Positions 52,354-62,653 of a stretch of 64,000 bases of DNA are shown one piece after another. Position 1 is the stretch's first letter, and each line of letters opens with the position of its first letter. A program made the position numbers and the translations under genes. This stretch comes from an uncultured Bacteroidales bacterium (lineage in GTDB: Bacteria; Bacteroidota; Bacteroidia; Bacteroidales; Paludibacteraceae), in NCBI GenBank assembly GCA_900317745.1, contig ONHW01000008.1:1-64000 (forward strand), in the 5' to 3' direction. The notes beneath the pieces are model-generated. The model was not told the origin of the DNA. It did no database searches and saw only the letters and a program-made list of their open reading frames with translations.

Positions 52354-55300
52354 TTATCTCAGTTTTTGTCCGAACATCGTATAGACATGTCCGTTGCGCA
52401 GGATATAGACGTGTCCGTTATGGATGATCTTGTTTGCGGGATCGCTTTCCGTTTCAGCAGGTTCTACGGTTGTTGCTACCGGATTGCTCGGTTCGCTCGG
52501 GTCGAAGCCTCGGCGGCGGATGTAGTAGCGCTTTTCGTGGCTGGCGTCAGGCGTAGGTATATCCAACCGGATACCGTCTATGATCAGCCGCTCGCTGTCC
52601 GTCAGCGCGTCGTACAGCACTAATTGTCCGTCGATATTGTTCACACCCGTGAACCACAGTTGCGTAATGGGGTCGTACGGCAGTTCGCTCATGTAGAACG
52701 ATACCGGCACGTTCAGCACCTCGCCCCGCAGATCGATGCTCAAGCCGTAACTGCCTTCCGTTGCGTAGATATTGAACGGTGTGGAAGGCGCGTTGGTCAT
52801 CGAGAAGTTGTCGATGTTCACCGTGGTGAGAACCGCATCCTCTCCGCTGATCACGTCATCGCTGTAGCCTTGCCCTATCAGCAGTCGCGATGTGCATCGG
52901 TTGGATACGGGGTTGATAGCGGTTACCGTCATTATTCCCTTGCTCACCCCGCTACCCTTGCTGCGCGCCGGTGCCGGTGCCGCAGGAGTAACAGGCGAAG
53001 TAACGACGCGGCTCGCGTTGAGCGTCACGGCGAGTGAGGTAGCGGTGGCGGGAGAATTCAGTTTGACTACTATCGCGTGCATCGGCGGCAAGTAGCGCTC
53101 TTGCGTAGTGATGACATTTGCCGTCTTGTCGGCAGCATCTTTAGTGATAGTGGTGTACTTGCCACTCGCGTCGATATAGTCAAACTCATCCTTGAGATTA
53201 GCTGTCGGGTTGTCGGCTATGAAGCCCCAGATGTCGATATATCCCATCGACGGGTTACCGAACACGAACTGATTGGCTGCCACCTCGTTGCTGAGCGTGT
53301 AATTCTGCGATGTGCTGGTTGGGGCGAACGCCAACTTACCTGCCGCCGCATCACCACGCTTCGTACGCAGACCGGACTCGTAGGCATCATATACCTTTTC
53401 GCCATAGATGGTGTAATAGTAGTAGATGTCATCGTTCTTGGGCAGTCGTACAGCCGCGTCGTTGCCGGATGCAGTACGCGTATAGACCGCCCATCCCATT
53501 GCCGGCGGCAGCGAGAGCGTCAATCCGTTCGTTACCTTCGACCACTCCGCAGTGGCGGTTGCTGTTGAATCTTTTTGCCCCACGCCATAGTGAGTCGTTT
53601 CGCGGCTGAAGAGCGACAGCCAGAACGAGGCATTGCCTGTGGAGGCATTACGGCCGTCGGCATCGAACTCGCCTACCTCCCAAGGCGATGTTACGTTATT
53701 CAGGTCGGCGTCAGACATGAATACATCACCGCTAAGCATACCCGTTACGGGTGCTGCACGCAGTGCCCACTTGTTCTGCGGCAGGCTCATATCTACAATA
53801 GCCTTGCTGTAGTTCAGGTTCTGCTGCTGTCCCATAGCTCCACCCGGCAGGAAGCGTACGGCGTTACACCTGTTGTACTCGAATCCGGTCTGCTTGATCG
53901 AATCCTCCCGGCTGATGCTGCTCGGTATAGTAGGATAGGGCAGGCCGTCCTCCATAGCAGGAATGATTACGTTCGTTACTTTTGTCGGTGCAAAGTGTGC
54001 ATCGGAGTGTATGGGGCGGTGTTCGAGGTCGAGACCGATCCAGTTGTTCGGGTTGTTCCAACTGTCGTTGCCTTCTGTCTTCGGATCCCATTGTACGGCA
54101 CTCGGCAGAACGGCTATTGTGAACGGCACTGTACCTACGCGGCAGTCGCTCTCCGGCAGAGTGGGCGAACCTGTATGCGTCTGCATCGTGATACCGAACG
54201 TATAGCGGTAGCCTGCGCGCATCTGATAGTTGTAGTCGGGTGCGGGGCTCAGTATAAGGTTTTCACCGCTCTTGTAGTAGCCTGAGTTGTCACTACCCGA
54301 ACTGAAGTCATATACTCTGTCAGGCACCAGGTGTAACTTGTGGACACCCTCACGATAGTCCGGGTCGTTGGTCGAGAGGAACGCTACTGTATCCAGTGCC
54401 ACAAGAGCCTGGATATAGTCTATTGGTATAACAATCTTTGTGTTGGCATCCGCCTTGGTCAGCAGGATTACAGGAGGTTCAACCGTAGGCTCGGCGTCGG
54501 GGTTGAATCCTCCAAGCGCCATAGGTACATCACCGCCTTTGGTAGATTTGAGTTTGATGAACACCGGTGTCGGGCATACGTCAACCTCCATATCAAGCAT
54601 TGCATCGGAGCCGGTGCCTACTATCGGGAAGATCATGTACTGAACCGAGTCGTCCTTAACCGTTGTAATTGTCAGGTTGGAGTGATACATGGTCAGGAAT
54701 CCTCCGTTCACCAGATGTGCAAGAATATCGTACGGATGCGCTTTGCTCTTCAGGGTGATGCCTCCTTGTTCCATTACGTTCCCCATCTCGTTGCGGCTTA
54801 CTTCCGACAGGTTGTGCGCAAACCGGTTGGTGTTGTGTGTAACCGGTCCGGCCGGCTGGCAGCGGAGAATATCCTTAATAACCTTCTCGATATCCTCGTA
54901 CTTGTATCCGTAGAGTGCTTCGCTGGTAGAGGTCGAATCGCCGTACAGCAGCCAGTCGTTGTAGCACGAGCCGTTGATATCCTCCGGAGCAGCGTGATCA
55001 TGCATCAGCGAGCCGCGGACACGCAGACTTACATCGTAGGTCGAGTTGGCGCACATGCCGGATACGATCTTTTCTGCTTGCTCCTCGCCGTTGAGTTCCA
55101 GCATCATTCGGTTGCTGATCTTCAGGTTACTCGTCATGGCGCAGATACTGCTCGTCAGCTCTTTGAACGCCAGCGACATACGGACGCGGTACTTGTTGCG
55201 CGGTAGCATCGTTGCCTTGTGAACCATATACATTACGGGTCGGAGTGCACCGTCAAGCCACTCGTAGATATAACCTATGCGGAACGGTTCGCCACCTTTA

Positions 55301-58300
55301 CCCAGCGAGTCTTCAAACTTATCAACAAGCTCGCCTACATTGGGGAAGGTCAGTTCACTGCCGGGCTCATAAGCCTCGGTAGGCATGTGAACCCAACCGT
55401 ATATTGTATCTTTCGTAGCAGGTAGTTCGGCTGTTCGGGTCACTTCGTTTATGAAGTGGTCTATCGGGGCAATGAATTCTGTTTCCACACCATCTTCCAC
55501 ATGCTCGATGGTATAATATACGTCGTGATCGTTGTATCCCTTGTCGTGGAATCCCTTGTAGTCCACGCGGAGCACTACGTGCGTTATCTCGTCGGTCTCG
55601 CCCGCTTTCATACAGGTGGTGTTCGCCTGGTACGCAATGAGCGGCGGCTTGGTGGCGAAGATGCACATGTCGTCGATGATAAAGTCGTTACCGTCATCGT
55701 TCGCTGCCATATTATATACGCGCACGCGGAAGTATTCGTAATCTTTCTTCTGCTCAATCGGGAAGTAAATCTGATACCACTTATTGGACTGCGCAAGGTC
55801 GCCGGTCATGTACGAGGTAATATCTTCCCACGAGGAATTATCCAAGGATCCCTGCACACTGAACAGGAAGTTCGGGCAGGTCTTTCCGGTCTCATTGCCC
55901 GGGTTGCCCACGTAGGCGGAGAAGTACATCTTCTGTCCCTCGCACAACTTCTTGTGCAGCGATATGGCAGCCACCTGTCCGGCGGAGGACATACCGTCGC
56001 AGAAGATCATGTAGCCGTTGGCGGCGCCGCCGTGCTGCTCCATCTTGTGCCAGTACGAACCGAACGACGGAATGCGGTTGATCAGGTTGTACTCACCCAT
56101 GTTCGCCAAGTTCGTCAGACCGTTCTTGTTGTGCGGACGGTTGTCGGGCAGCATAGCCGTTCGGGGATAAGCAAAGCCGTACGATGCATCCGCCCACGGC
56201 AGCGGGTGAGGATAAACGGTGTAATCGGTACCTGGCTTGTTGTAGTCGAAGTTCAAGCGCTCCAACACCTCAAAGTGCTGCTCAATCTCGTCGTTGGTGA
56301 TAATGGCTGCACCTTTATCCTCCAACTTCGGACCATACTTGTTTGTACGGTGGTAAATTACCACATAGCGACAGATATTGAACATGTTGCTGCCGAACAC
56401 AGGTTTTGCCGGATCAGGAGCATTTACCGGTGATATAATGCTTCGTGCGCGTAAGCAATATATAACTGTATCCACCTCTTTTCCGGCGGGGATACTTGTT
56501 TTCTTCGGTACGCTCAGGAAGTCGTTACCCTCCGTAACAGTGTATGCACACTCGGTGTATGTACCAGTTGATGGGTTGTAGGTGTACCATTGGCATGGCG
56601 CATCCCATCCGCCGCACCAGATCATCGTATCCTGACGAGTAACACCTTCTCCATCAGGTGTCGAACTCATGGATGACCAGTTGTCGTCTCGCATATAGTA
56701 GCCCAACATGGACTCGGAGTGCCCGCCTTTCTTTAAGTTATCGTAATTGTAACGTTGTTCGGTGCTGAGCAGCAAGCGTGCGTCCAGCGGTGCGCGTACA
56801 ACGTGATCCTCCAGATAGCGCTGACTTGCATACGGAGCGGTTGATGCATATTTGTAGCTCTCCATCCTCTCCGCCATTTCGGTCCAGGGGTGCAACTCGT
56901 ATATCTCGCGCAGCGACAAGGTCGGCTCGATGATTTGTCGCATCGTATCCAGTTTGGCGGTATCTATCTGTCCGCTCATTTTCAGCGGCAGATTATCGTA
57001 GTACACACTCTTGTCCAGCGCATAGGTAACGACAGCCTTGCCTTGTGGCGGATAAACCATCGGAGCCTTGGCTGGCGGGTCTTTACGGGCATTATAGTCC
57101 TGTGAAGGATTTTGGAATACGGTATATCGTCCCTGGGTTGCAAGTTTCTTGCCCAAGGCGTGGTTTTTCTCATCAATCCATACCGAGTCACCGATGATAC
57201 GGAACGGGTATTCCCATTTGCCGGTATTAGTCGGTGCGGTCTCCCATTTATCGGCAGGAATATCCGTATCCTCTTCGCCTGCATTCAGCGAGTACCAGCG
57301 CCACCAGCCGTAGAAGTTACGCTCGCGTACCGGCAACTCGACACGCTGATCTGTTGATCGCGCTGCGTTCGACGGGTTGTAGTAGTAGATGATATTCCTG
57401 TTCTCATGCACCTGTTGTACACCATCTGCAAGCGTGTCACCCGATGCACCTCTGGAGTGAATGAGCACCTGGTTGTTGGCATACTGGAATTTGCTCAACT
57501 GAGTCACGCCGAGACGGAAGTTGATATAGCGCCAGCGTCCATTGACGTTCATCGTATAGGCTATATACACGTAAGCCGAGCGCGGTGAACGGATACCGTC
57601 CTGCGTGCAACTCACCGTAATCGTATTGCTGCCTTTGGCACTGATATTGCACCACGTGGGCGTGTTACCGTACTCGTCAATCAGGCGGATCTCGGTCAGT
57701 GCCGGATTGGTGAAGTCCATTGCCGATGTATGGTCGTGGCTTTCGCTGGTGTAGGCTGCCACATGGTTGTCAATGTCCATAATACTCGTACCGGTACGGT
57801 GGTCGGTGTGCAGGGTAAAAGTATGCGTCGTGCCTCCGCCCACTTCTGCCGGGAAGACATAGTTGTACTCATCGCGCTCCACGGTACAGATGATCGAGTC
57901 GTGAGGCACTGTGTGGTAGGTCTTGCGGATAAGCGGAATCTTCAGGTGAGCATCCTCTAACGAACTGAAACTGATCCATTTGCTCGCAAAGCGGTAATCC
58001 GGTGCACCGCCTTGCAGCGAAATGACTACATCCAGTGTATCCACTATGTTCACGAACGGTCCTGTACCTGCCGGATAACGTATATCTCTCGGGCTGGTGC
58101 CTGAAGGAGTAACGGTGGTGGTCAGTGTAGTGGTGTTCGTCGATATGCTCAATCCGCTGGCACCTGCGCTGAAACGGCTGTCGCTAATGAGGTTGATAGC
58201 GTAGTTCGTCTTCCAGTCGTTGCCGCCTGAGATAAGGTCTGCTATATCTTCCTCATCAACACGACCGCAGTAGGTAACAATGCTGTCCAGCATCATGGAA

Positions 58301-61300
58301 TAGATGCGGTACGCCTTGTAACGCGTCTGTACGGATGAGCCGACGGTGCTGTTGTAGCCGAACTCCAGTTGATTGACACTCGGGTAGGAATTTTTTTCGT
58401 GTATATAGTACTCGGGTTGCAGATAACTCCAGGAGAACACTGTAGCTTCTTCCTCGTTCTCGGTCAGGCTCAGTTGGGGTGTACTGCTTACTATAGCAAA
58501 CTTCAGCCACTTGTCGGCACCATACTTGAGTTTAACCTGCTCCTCAAAGTTCGCATTGTCGTTGACGTACTCGTGCACATATTCGTACGTCAGCGTAGCC
58601 GCACCGCTGCTTGCTACTGCAGGATTGGATGAACCGTCGATGACAAAATCCATGTTAACGCCATACTCTGTTCTCAACAACAGCTGCTGCTCAGCCTGAT
58701 TGACATACGTATATAGCCACGGAGTGATGTATTCTGTTCGACTGTTCGCCGCATCGTAGGAGCCTTTGATCAGTTGGGTCTTGCTGTCTTCCTTCTTGTA
58801 GAGTGTGTTGTTTATGAGTGCATACCGCCGGAAGATCAGTCCTCCGCTACCTGCCATAATGTAGTAGCGCTGTCCGCCGGCTACTGCCGACCAGATCAGC
58901 TCGCTGCTACTCAATGCAGATTGCTGCAAGGGCACACGACCCGTAACAGGATATGTCACTGCATCTACCGTAGCGTTCGAATTGATCTTCAGCGTATCCT
59001 CGTTAATGCCGCTGCTGTTCTCTGCTTTCGTCACAAGGGTGACATGGTCGTTCAGCGTGTTCCCGGCATCCACATCGAAGTATGCACCGCCGCTGCTAAA
59101 TGAGCAATGACCTCCGGCCAAATGCAACGAGGAGGTTACATCCACACTGCTCAGAATCTCTTCGCCGAATACGTTGCCGTCGGTATCCAGCAACTGGTGA
59201 GCGGTGATCTTCGCCATCGTGAAAGTCAGCCGTTTGCTTACGCCCGCCAGCGGGTAGAAGTTGTACATCGGGTACTCAGGCGTTATAGCCAGATGAACTA
59301 TGTCCTCGCCGTAGTGCGTGGTCTTGGTGCGGATGATAATGTCGCGGTAGCGCGAACCGTCAGGACGGATATGCAGTCCCGGCGCACCGTCGCGCCAGCG
59401 ACCGTAGTATTCCTTGATCTTAACAGGACCCAAGGTGCGCAGCGTGATACGCAATGTATCCACGATATCAATATACTCGCCGTTATACATAATGTCCATC
59501 GGGCTGGTCAAGCCGCTGGTGATGGTTCTGCCGAAGTTGCTGCCGCTCATGTGCGGAAGATCCTCCTCTTCTACACTTGCTAAATCCACGCGCGAATCGC
59601 GGATGTATTCAAAGTCCTCCACCAGACGGTAGTTCGGATCCAGACGCAACTGACTCGCATTCGTCAGAATCTTGTTGTTGTCCGGGTGGAAATAGATAGC
59701 TTGGTCGTCAATCATTGTGACAGCCTTCAACTGCTTGCCTATCAGTTTCGACTGCACTTCGCGGACTGTCTGCTCGTCATGGTGGTAGGCAAATACGATC
59801 TCGTCCGTCCATTCGTCGGTCGTGTCGGGTATAACTACATAGTGCTCATCCGCCACACGTACACGGGAGATCTGGAAGACGGTTGCATTCGCCTCATTTG
59901 CTACTCCGTCAAACTGGTTGGCGGCTGCGTTGTATGCAATCCACGGAGCACTGCTGTTGCTGCGCTCAAGACGTACAATGTTTCCTCCGCCGTCTCTGCC
60001 TAAATAGTGGGTGGAGGACAGTTTGGCGTTCTTCACATCCGCTACGGTGTAATCCGGCCAGCCGTTGCGACCTGTTGCGCCGGTTGATTTGAACAGACCT
60101 GCCCAACTGTTGTTGGCAAGCACCGTATTCGGGGCGGTGTAGTACAAACCAAGGTACTCCTCGTTCTCCGGAGCGAAGTGCTCGTAGAATAGCAGCGAGT
60201 CCTTGACTCCGTAACGCATCTCACGGCGCGGGTCAAGCACTACCTCATCCGCAGCACACTCCGCGCACGGATCGGGATGGGTGAGAACCATGAAGGTGTT
60301 GATATAATTGTTGTCGGCATTCTCGGCGTTAGCCATACCTTGCCAGGCGTTTGTCCATTCGGCAATGTAGCGGGCACGCGAGAAACGCGGCGCAGCCGTA
60401 CCCGGGTGAGTAAGGAAATAGCGTTTGCCGTCGTTCTTCACGAACGAGAGCGCCACGTGGATCGTACCGGTGTACGTCGCTTTGGCGTACAGCGTGGTAG
60501 TGCCGGTGGGCAGGTTAACTACTTGACCCGGAGTGTACAATGTACCCGTTCCGTTTGCATTTGTAGTCCAGCCATGGAAAGTAAAACCTTTCACCAGACG
60601 CGCTTCGCGAATGGTCACGGAAGTCTCACCGTGCATCGGGTACTGGTCGGCAACGGTGTCACCTACACAGCCGTTGTTGTTGTAGTGAATATGCCGGTCA
60701 GGGTTGGCGGGCACAAACTCCAAGTGGCCATTCGAATCGGTACTGTTAACGTGGATACGTGCCCAACCGTCGCAGTCAATAATACTTCTGCCGCCTACGA
60801 CAGGCACGTCTGTACCGCGTATCATTTTACTCCAGCCGGGAATATCTGCGCCCGGGTCAGACTCGCTGAACTCCGAGCCGGTGAACATCGTGGCTTTGAT
60901 GGTCAGGGCAGCCCACTCCGCGGTGATATGCCACATCTCCTCACTCGTCCAGGTCGTGTAGTCGGCATTCGGAATCAAACGGATGTTACGTCCTGTGTTT
61001 GTACGCAGGAAGTAGCCACCGGGCTGGAACTCCACACCCAGGTTCTGTTTGCCGGTTTGAGTCGTATCGATCATCATTTGTCCGTACGCACCGCGAGGAG
61101 CAGGAAGACCCAGATAGTGAATCTTCAATGAGTCGATATTCTTGAACTGCGAGTTGAATGCGTCACCTCTGTCCGTATGGCAATAGTTGTTCCGATAACC
61201 TACGTAATAATACGTACTGTCCGGCTCAGGAACAAACATATAATCGGTAAGGTAGTACTTGGTGTCACCCAGCCGCTCCATACATTGCAGACGGTCAATG

Positions 61301-62292
61301 GTGTAGATCTTCTTCTTTGTGGTGTACTTTGCAGGCGTTACGGCAAAGTTTGTGTTGTACTGTTTAAAATCCTGCTCGTCGTACGCAAAATAATACGAAT
61401 CCGCGCAGGTTGAAGTAACCGGCTCGTCCAGCACGTACAGACGGAAAATCGTACGCGGAGTTTTATGGTGTTTATCTTTGTTACCAAAAGCGTACAATGC
61501 CTGACCAGGTCGGGCTGATGCCTCCTTGTTACTGTATTGTATGGTACTCAGTGTTTTGTTGAAACCAACCAACGAGGCATTGGTATAAGACATCGGTTCG
61601 TTGCCTCGGGGGATATCGAGCCAATACACTTCGCGGTATGGCATGCCTAAGAAGCCATAGCCCTTTTCACCGTTGAATCGGCCTTGAGCATCTTGATCCG
61701 TTCTACCTTCAAGTTCTGTTAATTTTCTGTTCGGGTCGAACGTAGTAACCGTTGAACGGTTGGTAGGCACAACAAAGATCGCGTTGCAGATGTTAGCATG
61801 ATTAGTCTCTCTGGTCAAATCGCCTTGGAACCTAAACGAGTTACCGTCAGACGTACGCAGGGTGTAGGAATCGCCGCCGGGGTTGCTACTCCACATCGTA
61901 TAGGCTATACCGTCCAATGGGTAATTTTTTCCGCTCTTTAAGAACGTCACAGGATCATCAATCGTCCAAATAGAAACCGCACCAGGCTCGGTTGCCCCCG
62001 GATCCTGCGGAATCAACTTAAGGAAATTACCTTTTTTGCTATCCCAGTTCGTGTAACCGAAATATCCTCCGGTATAACTTGGCATGTGGCACACGAAATA
62101 CTCCTGCCCGTTCACCATCGTGGACAACAATATACGTTGACCCGGCTTCAGGTTAACCACCAGACCACCATCGGTCGGAGTGAAATCATAAACTGCACCG
62201 AACATACGCGGCGCAGTAAACAACGCCATGCTAACTGTAAGAATCCGAATAATGGATGAATGCTTGAAAAATAACCTACTCATATATTTCAT
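52354..62292 (-). CDS. Giant secreted surface protein (3312 residues)
   Basis: Signal segment about residues 11-32, then beta-rich modules. Recognised parts: an InlB-like stretch near 565-600 (GFTFHGWTTNANGTGTLY, LYAKATY); two related modules near 940 and 1420 that share the motif xxIVDTLxxxxxLxG (YIDIVDTLRITLRTLG, FVNIVDTLDVVISLQG) after trefoil-like segments (RYYIMAGSGGLIFRRYAL); a carbohydrate-binding-like domain about 2080-2220 (FRVRVYNMAANDDG, FIIDDMCIFA); and WDPKTEGNDSWNNPNNW near 2737, typical of large sorted proteins. The tail (3285-3312, NGHVYILRNGHVYTMFGQK) resembles type IX sorting tags. No catalytic motif was seen; adhesion is a guess. ATG 62283 is an alternative start. Confidence 0.85.
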   Translation of the reverse strand: MKYMSRLFFKHSSIIRILTVSMALFTAPRMFGAVYDFTPTDGGLVVNLKPGQRILLSTMVNGQEYFVCHMPSYTGGYFGYTNWDSKKGNFLKLIPQDPGATEPGAVSIWTIDDPVTFLKSGKNYPLDGIAYTMWSSNPGGDSYTLRTSDGNSFRFQGDLTRETNHANICNAIFVVPTNRSTVTTFDPNRKLTELEGRTDQDAQGRFNGEKGYGFLGMPYREVYWLDIPRGNEPMSYTNASLVGFNKTLSTIQYSNKEASARPGQALYAFGNKDKHHKTPRTIFRLYVLDEPVTSTCADSYYFAYDEQDFKQYNTNFAVTPAKYTTKKKIYTIDRLQCMERLGDTKYYLTDYMFVPEPDSTYYYVGYRNNYCHTDRGDAFNSQFKNIDSLKIHYLGLPAPRGAYGQMMIDTTQTGKQNLGVEFQPGGYFLRTNTGRNIRLIPNADYTTWTSEEMWHITAEWAALTIKATMFTGSEFSESDPGADIPGWSKMIRGTDVPVVGGRSIIDCDGWARIHVNSTDSNGHLEFVPANPDRHIHYNNNGCVGDTVADQYPMHGETSVTIREARLVKGFTFHGWTTNANGTGTLYTPGQVVNLPTGTTTLYAKATYTGTIHVALSFVKNDGKRYFLTHPGTAAPRFSRARYIAEWTNAWQGMANAENADNNYINTFMVLTHPDPCAECAADEVVLDPRREMRYGVKDSLLFYEHFAPENEEYLGLYYTAPNTVLANNSWAGLFKSTGATGRNGWPDYTVADVKNAKLSSTHYLGRDGGGNIVRLERSNSSAPWIAYNAAANQFDGVANEANATVFQISRVRVADEHYVVIPDTTDEWTDEIVFAYHHDEQTVREVQSKLIGKQLKAVTMIDDQAIYFHPDNNKILTNASQLRLDPNYRLVEDFEYIRDSRVDLASVEEEDLPHMSGSNFGRTITSGLTSPMDIMYNGEYIDIVDTLRITLRTLGPVKIKEYYGRWRDGAPGLHIRPDGSRYRDIIIRTKTTHYGEDIVHLAITPEYPMYNFYPLAGVSKRLTFTMAKITAHQLLDTDGNVFGEEILSSVDVTSSLHLAGGHCSFSSGGAYFDVDAGNTLNDHVTLVTKAENSSGINEDTLKINSNATVDAVTYPVTGRVPLQQSALSSSELIWSAVAGGQRYYIMAGSGGLIFRRYALINNTLYKKEDSKTQLIKGSYDAANSRTEYITPWLYTYVNQAEQQLLLRTEYGVNMDFVIDGSSNPAVASSGAATLTYEYVHEYVNDNANFEEQVKLKYGADKWLKFAIVSSTPQLSLTENEEEATVFSWSYLQPEYYIHEKNSYPSVNQLEFGYNSTVGSSVQTRYKAYRIYSMMLDSIVTYCGRVDEEDIADLISGGNDWKTNYAINLISDSRFSAGASGLSISTNTTTLTTTVTPSGTSPRDIRYPAGTGPFVNIVDTLDVVISLQGGAPDYRFASKWISFSSLEDAHLKIPLIRKTYHTVPHDSIICTVERDEYNYVFPAEVGGGTTHTFTLHTDHRTGTSIMDIDNHVAAYTSESHDHTSAMDFTNPALTEIRLIDEYGNTPTWCNISAKGSNTITVSCTQDGIRSPRSAYVYIAYTMNVNGRWRYINFRLGVTQLSKFQYANNQVLIHSRGASGDTLADGVQQVHENRNIIYYYNPSNAARSTDQRVELPVRERNFYGWWRWYSLNAGEEDTDIPADKWETAPTNTGKWEYPFRIIGDSVWIDEKNHALGKKLATQGRYTVFQNPSQDYNARKDPPAKAPMVYPPQGKAVVTYALDKSVYYDNLPLKMSGQIDTAKLDTMRQIIEPTLSLREIYELHPWTEMAERMESYKYASTAPYASQRYLEDHVVRAPLDARLLLSTEQRYNYDNLKKGGHSESMLGYYMRDDNWSSMSSTPDGEGVTRQDTMIWCGGWDAPCQWYTYNPSTGTYTECAYTVTEGNDFLSVPKKTSIPAGKEVDTVIYCLRARSIISPVNAPDPAKPVFGSNMFNICRYVVIYHRTNKYGPKLEDKGAAIITNDEIEQHFEVLERLNFDYNKPGTDYTVYPHPLPWADASYGFAYPRTAMLPDNRPHNKNGLTNLANMGEYNLINRIPSFGSYWHKMEQHGGAANGYMIFCDGMSSAGQVAAISLHKKLCEGQKMYFSAYVGNPGNETGKTCPNFLFSVQGSLDNSSWEDITSYMTGDLAQSNKWYQIYFPIEQKKDYEYFRVRVYNMAANDDGNDFIIDDMCIFATKPPLIAYQANTTCMKAGETDEITHVVLRVDYKGFHDKGYNDHDVYYTIEHVEDGVETEFIAPIDHFINEVTRTAELPATKDTIYGWVHMPTEAYEPGSELTFPNVGELVDKFEDSLGKGGEPFRIGYIYEWLDGALRPVMYMVHKATMLPRNKYRVRMSLAFKELTSSICAMTSNLKISNRMMLELNGEEQAEKIVSGMCANSTYDVSLRVRGSLMHDHAAPEDINGSCYNDWLLYGDSTSTSEALYGYKYEDIEKVIKDILRCQPAGPVTHNTNRFAHNLSEVSRNEMGNVMEQGGITLKSKAHPYDILAHLVNGGFLTMYHSNLTITTVKDDSVQYMIFPIVGTGSDAMLDMEVDVCPTPVFIKLKSTKGGDVPMALGGFNPDAEPTVEPPVILLTKADANTKIVIPIDYIQALVALDTVAFLSTNDPDYREGVHKLHLVPDRVYDFSSGSDNSGYYKSGENLILSPAPDYNYQMRAGYRYTFGITMQTHTGSPTLPESDCRVGTVPFTIAVLPSAVQWDPKTEGNDSWNNPNNWIGLDLEHRPIHSDAHFAPTKVTNVIIPAMEDGLPYPTIPSSISREDSIKQTGFEYNRCNAVRFLPGGAMGQQQNLNYSKAIVDMSLPQNKWALRAAPVTGMLSGDVFMSDADLNNVTSPWEVGEFDADGRNASTGNASFWLSLFSRETTHYGVGQKDSTATATAEWSKVTNGLTLSLPPAMGWAVYTRTASGNDAAVRLPKNDDIYYYYTIYGEKVYDAYESGLRTKRGDAAAGKLAFAPTSTSQNYTLSNEVAANQFVFGNPSMGYIDIWGFIADNPTANLKDEFDYIDASGKYTTITKDAADKTANVITTQERYLPPMHAIVVKLNSPATATSLAVTLNASRVVTSPVTPAAPAPARSKGSGVSKGIMTVTAINPVSNRCTSRLLIGQGYSDDVISGEDAVLTTVNIDNFSMTNAPSTPFNIYATEGSYGLSIDLRGEVLNVPVSFYMSELPYDPITQLWFTGVNNIDGQLVLYDALTDSERLIIDGIRLDIPTPDASHEKRYYIRRRGFDPSEPSNPVATTVEPAETESDPANKIIHNGHVYILRNGHVYTMFGQKLR

Positions 62293-62329
62293 ACCTCATT
62301 TTGATTTTACGAACAATAATACCTTTCTT

Positions 62330-62391
62330 TTGCCCTGTAGCTTAGGCGGGGACTTTTCTCTTGCCCTGTAGTTTAGGCGGGGACTTTTTTC
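62330..62391. repeat. Tandem repeat, 31-bp period, in the leader of the giant gene
   Basis: Two copies of TTGCCCTGTAGYTTAGGCGG followed by GGACTTTT begin at 62330 and 62361, 31 bases apart, one base different over 27. They lie between the promoter at 62419 and the start codon, so they are transcribed. Confidence 0.85.
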
Positions 62392-62418
62392 TATATGTAA
62401 TTTATTACATAAAGCATG

Positions 62419-62449
62419 CAAAGTTACTAAAAATTGCTATAAATAACAA
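62419..62449 (-). promoter_or_regulatory. Proximal promoter for the giant gene
   Basis: Minus-strand TTG near 62447, about 20 bases, TAACTTTG at 62419-62426. The transcript would carry a leader of about 120 bases that includes the 31-bp repeats. Confidence 0.6.
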
Positions 62450-62482
62450 GTTTTTTCTTAACAATTGCACCAAAACTGCTGC

Positions 62483-62490
62483 AAAAGTAA
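62483..62490 (-). promoter_or_regulatory. Possible extra -7 element upstream of the giant gene
   Basis: TACTTTTG on the minus strand at 62483-62490. No clear TTTG at the -33 position, so it may be chance. Confidence 0.3.
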
Positions 62491-62560
62491 CTAAATGTCA
62501 CGTGCAGTTGACTATACTGCGCAAAACATTGTCATTTCGCTGCACTTCACAATTAGCGTG

Positions 62561-62591
62561 CAAAGGTACAAATAATTCTCCATATATGCAA
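62561..62591 (-). promoter_or_regulatory. Distal promoter for the giant gene
   Basis: Minus-strand TTG (62589-62591), TACCTTTG at 62561-62568. It lies 7 bases downstream of the 31-bp-period repeat at 62598-62653. Confidence 0.6.
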
Positions 62592-62597
62592 TACGCG

Positions 62598-62653
62598 CAT
62601 GCAAAAATTTACGCAGAATGACCAAAATCATGCAAAAATTTACGCAGAATGAC
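62598..62653. repeat. Tandem repeat, 31-bp period, upstream of the distal promoter
   Basis: Two perfect copies of CATGCAAAAATTTACGCAGA followed by ATGAC begin at 62598 and 62629, 31 bases apart, 25 bases each. The position upstream of the -33 element fits a binding site for an activator. Confidence 0.85.

Noticed and set aside
62330..62391. Riboswitch in the leader of the giant gene
   Set aside because: Only a two-unit repeat is seen, without an expression platform or a recognisable aptamer.
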